Assembly (NCBI GenBank): GCA_018399915.1
Contig: JAGYNW010000012.1
Span: 1-19,732, forward strand
DNA length: 19,732 nucleotides
From: Candidatus Omnitrophota bacterium
GTDB taxonomy: Bacteria > Omnitrophota > Gorgyraeia > Zapsychrales > Zapsychraceae
Direction: 5' to 3'
Shown: one piece after another, positions 14,222-19,732 of the stretch
Layout: the number at the start of each line of letters is the position of its first letter
Position numbering within the stretch: the stretch's first letter is position 1
Position numbers and translations under genes: made by a program
Notes under the pieces: generated by a model
Databases searched by the model: none
The model's input: only the letters and a program-made list of their open reading frames with translations
What the model was told of the DNA's origin: nothing

Positions 14222-14259
14222 ATTTTTTCCCTTGCGTATTATCGATTTAATACAAAATT

Positions 14260-14289
14260 ATTATATAATAAAAATTTCAATACTCTTAA
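14260..14289 (-). promoter_or_regulatory. Candidate internal promoter before gspL
   Basis: The 78-base gap between gspK and gspL is very AT-rich. On the minus strand it contains TTAAGA (14289-14284, 4/6) and TATAAT (14265-14260) with an 18-base spacer. This might give separate expression of gspL, gspM and the TPR gene. AT richness makes a chance match possible. Confidence 0.35.
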
Positions 14290-14299
14290 TAAAAATCAA

Positions 14300-15322
14300 T
14301 TATTTTTCTTTATAATAAATAATCCTGTTGGCGGCCACATCAAACACACAACTCGCCCTGGATCTTCTTCTTTTCTTTAGTTTACCTACACTTTCGATCA
14401 AATAAAAGGATGAATTCGTTTTTATTAAACCCCTGGAATTTAAGGCGTCAATCGTCCTGGCCTCATCCTCTGTCACTTTGACAAAAACAGACATATCACT
14501 AGCTATATCAAAAGGTTTCAAAAAGATGAAATCATCCGCTGTCGCCTCCAACCCATCAGACCCTCTACGTACCGAAAGGATCTTGTCAATAAGCTCTTCA
14601 CTCAGTCCCAGAGCGTTTAAGACAACCCGGGACGCGGTATTGATATTAACCGCGCCGTCACCATAAACGGTCATATGATCCACGACTCCGGACAAAACAT
14701 GCTGGTTCATACCCTCCACTAACAGGAGTTCATCCATCAATTCGTATGGCGAACTCTTTTTAGCATAGGGATATTTCAGATTTGTATAATAATCATCACT
14801 TAAGAAACCGTCTATGCGGCTTTTTCCAAGGGAGCGCCAATCAATGATCGCATCCGCGTAAAACAAGGCCTCATCTTCATCCGTTGCAACCGATCTTAAA
14901 AAAAGCCGTTGGAGCGTCCCCCTGTCAGCTACATTAATATTGATCTTGCTTTCCTCGTCAACCAGCCCATAATAAGACCGATAATCCCGGCGCAGGTCAT
15001 CATACTGTTGATAAGAAACCGTGAAAATCCCTTCGCCGACTTTGATCTCTTTAAACTTTTCTTCATTGTTCCTCAGGTAAGATTTAATATAGGTTGAATA
15101 TTCCGTTTCGCCCAGAGAAAAACAATGCTTGATCGCCGCGAGTCCCTTTTTAATGCCGGCTGCGGTAATATGATGTATCTTGTTCCGTTCTTCAATGCGG
15201 GAGACCAGTTCCACCCGCTGCCGGATCCGCAAGCCGATATTGACCAGGAACACCGATAACAGCAATAAAAGCCACAAGGACAGAACTAAAACAGATCCAT
15301 TTGTGTTCGTATTTTTACGCAT
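14300..15322 (-). CDS. gspK: Type II secretion minor pseudopilin K
   Basis: This 340-residue protein starts with a class III signal, NTNG|SVLVLSLWLLLLLSVF, cut after Gly9. It lacks Glu at +5, which is characteristic of GspK, the pseudopilus-tip subunit. Downstream features are DEESKININVAD (122-133), a large alpha-helical insert (DADAIIDWR region), and VNINTASRVVLNALG with a helix-hairpin-helix pattern (225-255). The length is typical. Its start is 4 bases after the gspJ stop, indicating coupling; AGGG lies rather far (13 bases) upstream. With GspI and GspJ it should form the tip complex that starts pseudopilus growth. Confidence 0.9.
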   Translation of the reverse strand: MRKNTNTNGSVLVLSLWLLLLLSVFLVNIGLRIRQRVELVSRIEERNKIHHITAAGIKKGLAAIKHCFSLGETEYSTYIKSYLRNNEEKFKEIKVGEGIFTVSYQQYDDLRRDYRSYYGLVDEESKININVADRGTLQRLFLRSVATDEDEALFYADAIIDWRSLGKSRIDGFLSDDYYTNLKYPYAKKSSPYELMDELLLVEGMNQHVLSGVVDHMTVYGDGAVNINTASRVVLNALGLSEELIDKILSVRRGSDGLEATADDFIFLKPFDIASDMSVFVKVTEDEARTIDALNSRGLIKTNSSFYLIESVGKLKKRRRSRASCVFDVAANRIIYYKEK

Positions 15323-15326
15323 AGGT

Positions 15327-15974
15327 TCATCTGTGCCCTAAAGGGATAGAGATATATTTATTGAGAACTTTAGGCTGTTTTCCGTCAGTAAACTGGACTT
15401 CGATCTTCACAGCGTACGGAATGATCTCTTCGATCTCTTTGCTCTTCACTTCTTTATTCTTTTCTATTGAAAAATATTGCAAGCGGAAATCTGTGATATT
15501 ACCGGCGATCTTACGCTTTGAAAGAAAATCCCCTTTCAGCGCTAAGCTGTAGTTGGCAACCTCACGGTAAAGGCTGCCGGTTTCTTTGTCAAAAAAATAT
15601 TTTACTGTTCCGATCTGGTCCACATATTCATCTTGACGAAAGCCGCTGTTGGGATCCGCTAAAACGGATACCAGCGCCGGGAAAGCGAAAGATGTTTCCG
15701 TGCCCAGACATGACAATCCCTCATAAGAAACGACATTGCGTAAATCCGCACCGATCTTATCAAAAAAAATCACAATATCCTCCTCGGCAACCAATTCCTG
15801 GCTTTTTTTCCAGACTTTCATCCCGTTGACCAAGGAAGTATACAGGACAAGGCTCAAAAGGGATATCAAAGAAACCGTTATCAGAACCTCGATGAGTGTT
15901 AATCCGCACCGTTGTGATACCTTGCAATTTGATAACAAACTTTTTGCTTTAAAGATTAGATTTTTTATATGCAT
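15327..15974 (-). CDS. gspJ: Type II secretion minor pseudopilin J
   Basis: This 215-residue protein has a long basic leader, then CG|LTLIEVLITVSLISLL with cleavage after Gly24 and Glu at +5, followed by a beta-rich domain (VKYFFDKETGSLYREV, DFRLQYFSI, YAVKIEVQF) as in GspJ. Position between gspI and gspK supports J. It overlaps the end of gspI by 26 bases; GGGA lies 8 bases before the ATG at 15974. The 24-residue leader is longer than usual, but the overlap and ribosome site agree with this start. Confidence 0.87.
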   Translation of the reverse strand: MHIKNLIFKAKSLLSNCKVSQRCGLTLIEVLITVSLISLLSLVLYTSLVNGMKVWKKSQELVAEEDIVIFFDKIGADLRNVVSYEGLSCLGTETSFAFPALVSVLADPNSGFRQDEYVDQIGTVKYFFDKETGSLYREVANYSLALKGDFLSKRKIAGNITDFRLQYFSIEKNKEVKSKEIEEIIPYAVKIEVQFTDGKQPKVLNKYISIPLGHR

Positions 15975-16386
15975 AGGTCGAATCCCAGAGATATCCTGAC
16001 TGCCGCAACAGGATCTTTCGGTCCCCTTCTTTCCAAGACAAAGTCACGTCGATCGAAAATAGATCCGGATAGGATTCAATCTCTGAAATTTCAATATTTT
16101 GATCAAACCGGATATTTTTATTGCCGACAGGAACATCGATCTTTTCTCCCAGGTTCAAGGAAAGCTCACTGACATCCCGGAGCATGCGTTCCTTCTGGAA
16201 CATAAGATTCTCCATGGTTGTTGAAGCGTACAGCCTATGTGTCAGATAATCAATTTGATCCAATGAGATGAGGAGGGATTTAAATATGCCTACGATCCCG
16301 ACAGAAAGGATAACAAGGGTAACCATGACTTCGATGAACGTAAAACCTCTTTGATCACACCGGGGAGATAAAGATCTCACCATCAT
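15949..16386 (-). CDS. gspI: Type II secretion minor pseudopilin I
   Basis: This 145-residue protein has the prepilin motif RG|FTFIEVMVTLVILSVGIVGIF, cut after Gly14, with Glu at +5, then a short alpha/beta domain. Size and place directly after gspG fit GspI, although gspH is absent between them. The ATG immediately follows the gspG stop (TAG-ATG-ATG); GGGAA at the end of gspG is the likely ribosome site. The 3' end overlaps gspJ. An assignment to GspH is less likely because of the I-like length and the order I-J-K. Confidence 0.83.
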   Translation of the reverse strand: MMVRSLSPRCDQRGFTFIEVMVTLVILSVGIVGIFKSLLISLDQIDYLTHRLYASTTMENLMFQKERMLRDVSELSLNLGEKIDVPVGNKNIRFDQNIEISEIESYPDLFSIDVTLSWKEGDRKILLRQSGYLWDSTYAYKKSNL

Positions 16387-16836
16387 CTATTCCCAATTTT
16401 TTATATCATCTTCATCCGAGGCTTGATCTTTGCCTTTGGAATACAGATCATAATCGATATTGTGCTTGCCGGGCGCCCTGTATTCATAAGGGTTGCCCCA
16501 AGGGTCAACCGGCGCCTTCTCAATATAAGGGCCATTCCAGTTAGTGGGAACCGGGCTTGTAGACGGTTTTTCTTTTAAGGCCTTCAGTCCTTGTTTTGTG
16601 GTCGGGAAATTCCCATTATCCAATTCATACAACTTAAGCGCTGTGGCGATATTCGACTCAATGTCGGATTTCGCTATGGAAACCCTGGCTTTTTCAGACC
16701 GTCCCACTATGCGCGGAAAAACCATAGCGGATAAAGACACAATAATGATAACGACTAAAATAACTTCGATCAAAGTAAACCCGTTTTGATCATTTCTCCT
16801 TTGAGCCAAACCACGCAATTCCTTTAACAAAGACAT
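16387..16836 (-). CDS. gspG: Type II secretion major pseudopilin G
   Basis: This 149-residue protein has the prepilin signal QNG|FTLIEVILVVIIIVSL, cut after Gly19 with Glu at +5. The rest follows the GspG pattern closely: YELDNGNFPTTKQGLKAL, the loop DPWGNPYEYRAPG, and the calcium-site-like tail (DLYSKGKDQASDEDDIKNW). A strong ribosome site GGGGGAGGA precedes the ATG at 16836, stronger than those of its neighbours, consistent with a major subunit made in excess. It follows the peptidase gene by 77 bases. The main subunit of the pseudopilus is assembled at the inner membrane. Confidence 0.95.
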   Translation of the reverse strand: MSLLKELRGLAQRRNDQNGFTLIEVILVVIIIVSLSAMVFPRIVGRSEKARVSIAKSDIESNIATALKLYELDNGNFPTTKQGLKALKEKPSTSPVPTNWNGPYIEKAPVDPWGNPYEYRAPGKHNIDYDLYSKGKDQASDEDDIKNWE

Positions 16837-16913
16837 ATCTTATATCCTCCCCCTTTATGACCTCACTGTTTTCCCTTGGTATTTCTATCTTAATTCATCA
16901 TACTACAAATCAT

Positions 16914-17732
16914 TCAATTTTTCATATATCTTAACCATTTTTTTTCCAGGTCTTCTGCGGTCTTGAAATCGAACAAATAGACTTTTGTAAGGGCCGTTTC
17001 AAAATCATAACCGCGCTTCAACATCACACACAATTCTCCGAACTTGTTACTTCCGAAACGGCTTATCAAGAAATCAATAATCGATAAACTCTGAGCATAG
17101 AACAAAGCCACCTCATCGGTGCCCTCAAGATCCCTCACTTCCGTTTGCATCAATATCCGTAAAGGCCAATGCGCATTACGCGCGATCATTTTTTTCATAA
17201 AGGGCCGTACTATACGGGTTTTCCTGCTTTCCTGCAATTGGGCGACACCTTCATTGAACCATCGCGGGATAGATTTATCCCAACCGATAAAGTCACCCAG
17301 GATCAAATGACTGATCTCATGCGGTAAAACCCCGTCAAGAAAGTTCTGTTCCTGTTTGTAGGTTACGATCATCTTGGTTTTGAACAATGATTCATCACGG
17401 TACGCACCGCCCTTGGACCAGGCCGGTTGTTTTGTGTTATTCAAGAATGTCTCTTTATTTTGATAAATGACAATATTAACCCGCTCATCCCAGGTCCAGA
17501 AATTTCTAAAACGGGAATAATTGATGTTCTTCGCTATCCGCCGGTAATAGGTCTCCGCGGCCCTAAGGACCGATCTTGCCCATACGGGGCTCTCATCCGA
17601 GGAATACCAGACAATAAAATGCGTCCCTCTTTCTTTTTTCCAATAATCCCCGTATGCGGGCTCTCCCGCACAGAAGAAGAATAAAATCATTAGAGATAGG
17701 ATGATGGCCTGCGGATATTTCTTTTGTCTCAT
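16914..17732 (-). CDS. Exported MA-type (HEXXH) metallopeptidase
   Basis: This protein of about 272 residues has a signal peptide (MRQKKYPQ then a hydrophobic run, cleavage likely after AYG near residue 28). The zinc site is HEISH (138-142), with Glu161 in FNEGVAQLQE as third ligand, 19 residues on. This matches peptidase MA-family (Peptidase_MA_2-type) gluzincins. It lies inside the T2SS operon between gspF and gspG, not a standard gene of the system. A TTG at 17774 in the same frame would add 14 residues; neither start has a good ribosome site, and I chose the ATG because it gives a normal signal peptide. It could be a substrate or a periplasmic accessory; it cannot replace the prepilin peptidase, which is an unrelated membrane aspartic protease. 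Confidence 0.83.
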   Translation of the reverse strand: MRQKKYPQAIILSLMILFFFCAGEPAYGDYWKKERGTHFIVWYSSDESPVWARSVLRAAETYYRRIAKNINYSRFRNFWTWDERVNIVIYQNKETFLNNTKQPAWSKGGAYRDESLFKTKMIVTYKQEQNFLDGVLPHEISHLILGDFIGWDKSIPRWFNEGVAQLQESRKTRIVRPFMKKMIARNAHWPLRILMQTEVRDLEGTDEVALFYAQSLSIIDFLISRFGSNKFGELCVMLKRGYDFETALTKVYLFDFKTAEDLEKKWLRYMKN

Positions 17733-17800
17733 GCGTTTTTTAAAATGGAATTGGGAAACCGTTGATATTTTCAAGGATGAGCGAAATACTATGCCACGCC

Positions 17801-19003
17801 TTACTGCATTAATGTGTCCATCTGAAATATCGGCAACAACATGGCAAAAACAATAAAGCCGATCATCAGGCCGATAATAAGGATCATGCAGGGTTCAAAG
17901 AGCGTCGTTAATATTTTGATCTTCTCTTCTGTCTCTTGTTCGTAGCTTTCAGATATTTCCGTAAAAACTTCTTCGAGCGAGTCTGATTCCTCCCCCACGG
18001 ATACCAAATGCCCCAGCATAGGAGGAAGCCCTTTGAGTTGCTTGATACTTTCTCCCAAAGACCCCCCGGCGATAAGATTCTCTTTGGCTTGATACAGCTG
18101 AACCTTTATCAGTTCATTGCCCAAGATGGGAATCGCGATGTCCAAAGCGCGGGTCAAAGAAACGCCGCTTTTCAAGAGCATGACAAGCGCGCTGGAAAAT
18201 CTTGCTAATTCGGATTTGAGGACGACTTCTCCGAAAACCGGTAATTTAAGAATAATATTACTGAACAAAGAACGGCCTTTACGCGAATGATAAAGCAAAT
18301 GAAGCAAAAAAAGGAGCACGCCCACAGAAACTAAAACCCACCCCCAATTTTTACTTAAAACACGGCTAATTTCTATCATGAGAACCGTGGGAACCGGCAT
18401 GGACTCAAGATTCTCAAAAAGAACGATCATGCGCGGAAAAACAAACACGATAATATAGTAGACCGTGGCAAATCCGACCACTGCCATGAAAAGCGGATAC
18501 GCTAAAGCGGCCCTGATCTTAGAACGGATTTCCCTCTGTTTCTTTTGATGCCCGGACAGGTTCGTTAAAGATTCATAGACGTTTCCGCTCTCTTCCCCTG
18601 CATGGATCATGGCGATATACATATCGGAGAATATCGCCGGGAACATGGCCAGGGCTGATGAAAAAGATTTTCCGTTTTTGACCTCTTGCTCAACCCGGGA
18701 GACAACACTTTTAAAATGTTTATTCTGGATCTGTTCTATGATCAGGGACAACCCTTTCATTAAGCTCACACCGCTCTTCAAAAGATTCGCCAGTTGTTTC
18801 GTTAAAAAATACAGATCCTTAAACGAGGCCCTTTTATTCGCGCTGAAATCCTCGACCTTGACCTCGTATTTTTCAGCAACGACTTCCACCGGAATCAAGC
18901 CTAACTGATGGATGAGCTCTACCGCTTCGGTCTCATTATGCGCACTGATCGAACCTGTGACGGTTTCCGCTGATTTTTTTTTAGCCTTATAAAAAAAATT
19001 CAT
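17801..19003 (-). CDS. gspF: Type II secretion inner-membrane platform protein F
   Basis: This 400-residue protein has the two-repeat GspF architecture. Each repeat has an ARF/FTKQL-type opening (FLTKQLANLLKSGVSL at 66-81 and ARFSSALVMLLKSGVSL at 267-283) and a GEESG/S block (136-140 and 337-341). The membrane helices are about 168-190, 220-239 and 372-393. The N-terminal domain (FYKAKKKSAETVTGSI) matches the start of GspF. It has the normal length. The ATG at 19003 has no clear ribosome site and is 72 bases after gspE. GspF links the ATPase to the pseudopilus in the inner membrane. A PilC assignment is less likely given the gsp neighbours. Confidence 0.93.
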   Translation of the reverse strand: MNFFYKAKKKSAETVTGSISAHNETEAVELIHQLGLIPVEVVAEKYEVKVEDFSANKRASFKDLYFLTKQLANLLKSGVSLMKGLSLIIEQIQNKHFKSVVSRVEQEVKNGKSFSSALAMFPAIFSDMYIAMIHAGEESGNVYESLTNLSGHQKKQREIRSKIRAALAYPLFMAVVGFATVYYIIVFVFPRMIVLFENLESMPVPTVLMIEISRVLSKNWGWVLVSVGVLLFLLHLLYHSRKGRSLFSNIILKLPVFGEVVLKSELARFSSALVMLLKSGVSLTRALDIAIPILGNELIKVQLYQAKENLIAGGSLGESIKQLKGLPPMLGHLVSVGEESDSLEEVFTEISESYEQETEEKIKILTTLFEPCMILIIGLMIGFIVFAMLLPIFQMDTLMQ

Positions 19004-19075
19004 AAATATTCACACAACTTTTGTTAATCATAAGGGCCAGAAACATGTGGAAGAGAACCGGAAAGAAAACAGAAT

Positions 19076-19732
19076 CTAATGCGTTTGCCCCTTGTCTTGC
19101 GCGTTGGATTTCAATTTATTCTCGACAAATTGAGACAAAGATACCTTGTCTTTACTCGAAAGATCTAAATAATAGTTAACGACCGTGTAGACATTATTCA
19201 ACTCATCCTCTTCCATGCGACACACCCGGGCCAAACAATCGATCCCTTTCGACCCATCGCCCAGGTGGATGCGCAGGTCCAGAATAGCGCCCACAGGAAA
19301 CCCCCCCTTGGTCCGGAAACGAAGCCCCCCGGCGCTGATGTCCTCTGTTATAGTCCTGTATTCGATATTGTCCGACAACATATAATTAGCATCATCCGGA
19401 TCGTTCTTTAATAACCGGTATCGGATCTCGACCGGTTCAAAGATACGGGGATAACTTCTGGAATCATAAGTATTTTTTTCATCCCATTTTTGATTCTTTT
19501 TGACGCGGACCTGCGCGGCCTCATGCGCGGCCTTGATCTTATCTGCAGACCACAACGGCGTTTTTTCACTGTCAAAAACCTGTATAGGTCCATCGCTGAT
19601 AGTAACATTCATGATCTCTGATGGGGTCGTGATACCCTCTAAAACGGCTTTCCATCCATTTTGACGAAGGCTGACCAATCCCTGCTCCATCGCGACCCTT
19701 TTAATATAATCAGAACGCGGCTTGTCGAGGAT
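19076..19732 (-). CDS. gspE: GspE-type secretion ATPase C-terminus fused to a PilZ domain (partial)
   Basis: 218 codons are open to the right edge. The first 45 or so residues are the end of a GspE/PilB ATPase: DYIKRVAMEQGLVSLRQNGW, then VLEGITTPSEIMNVT, the usual C-terminal block. After a linker rich in charged residues comes a PilZ domain with RSYPR (RxxxR, coordinates 19459-19445) and DISAGG (DxSxxG, 19342-19325), then strands through VVNYYLDLS. Both cyclic-di-GMP motifs are intact. An internal ATG at 19690 is part of the ATPase frame, not a new gene start. It heads the T2SS operon in view. GspE drives pseudopilus assembly; here its activity may respond to cyclic-di-GMP. The ATPase core itself lies outside the window. 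Confidence 0.88.
   Translation of the reverse strand: MLDKPRSDYIKRVAMEQGLVSLRQNGWKAVLEGITTPSEIMNVTISDGPIQVFDSEKTPLWSADKIKAAHEAAQVRVKKNQKWDEKNTYDSRSYPRIFEPVEIRYRLLKNDPDDANYMLSDNIEYRTITEDISAGGLRFRTKGGFPVGAILDLRIHLGDGSKGIDCLARVCRMEEDELNNVYTVVNYYLDLSSKDKVSLSQFVENKLKSNAQDKGQTH

Noticed and set aside
1..19732. CRISPR arrays, tRNA or rRNA genes, toxin-antitoxin pairs
   Set aside because: No regularly spaced repeats, no tRNA T-loop/acceptor pattern and no rRNA-like stretch were seen; the many overlapping short frames are opposite-strand shadows of the genes listed.

Overview
The window looks like a chromosomal segment of an uncultured, Gram-negative-type bacterium. A Candidatus Omnitrophota (former OP3) relative is my best guess. 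It rests on style only: moderate to low GC, several PilZ proteins, a type II secretion (T2SS) operon whose GspE carries a C-terminal PilZ domain, a bacterial STT3-like oligosaccharyltransferase, and a secreted MA-type peptidase inside the secretion operon. No rRNA or other lineage marker is present, so the assignment is inference.

All genes lie on the minus strand except the STT3-like gene. (1) Positions 1-3543, reading right to left: PilZ protein, a 56-residue four-Cys zinc-binding-type protein, a second PilZ protein, an RluA-family pseudouridine synthase, a MazG-like pyrophosphohydrolase, a lipoprotein, and the N-terminal 299 codons of uvrB, cut by the window edge. A good promoter and a long inverted repeat precede the first PilZ gene. 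(2) About 3712-5330: an intact-looking IS1380-family element, whose transposase leader can fold so that its ribosome-binding site is hidden in read-through transcripts. (3) 5402-8499: a likely operon of a two-helix membrane protein, a secreted ComEC-like metallo-beta-lactamase-fold protein, a multi-pass GT-C-type glycosyltransferase and a small Cys-cluster protein. (4) 8702-11305 (+): STT3/AglB/PglB-like oligosaccharyltransferase, divergently transcribed from the previous operon. (5) 11311-19732: a T2SS operon in the order gspE(-PilZ, partial), gspF, MA-type peptidase, gspG, gspI, gspJ, gspK, gspL (PilM-PilN type), gspM (PilO type) and a TPR protein. No gspD, gspC or prepilin peptidase gene is in view.

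Two themes connect the genes. The first is cyclic-di-GMP: three PilZ domains all keep both ligand-binding motifs, and one is fused to the secretion ATPase, which suggests direct nucleotide control of the secretion machine. The second is envelope export: a lipid-linked-sugar type glycosyltransferase and an oligosaccharyltransferase beside the T2SS could glycosylate exported proteins. The most novel points are the GspE-PilZ fusion, the oligosaccharyltransferase whose WWDYG motif reads WWPPG, the PilZ/zinc/PilZ operon with its structured leader, and the apparent anti-read-through hairpin of the insertion sequence. I saw no tRNA, rRNA or CRISPR array, and no convincing intrinsic terminator.
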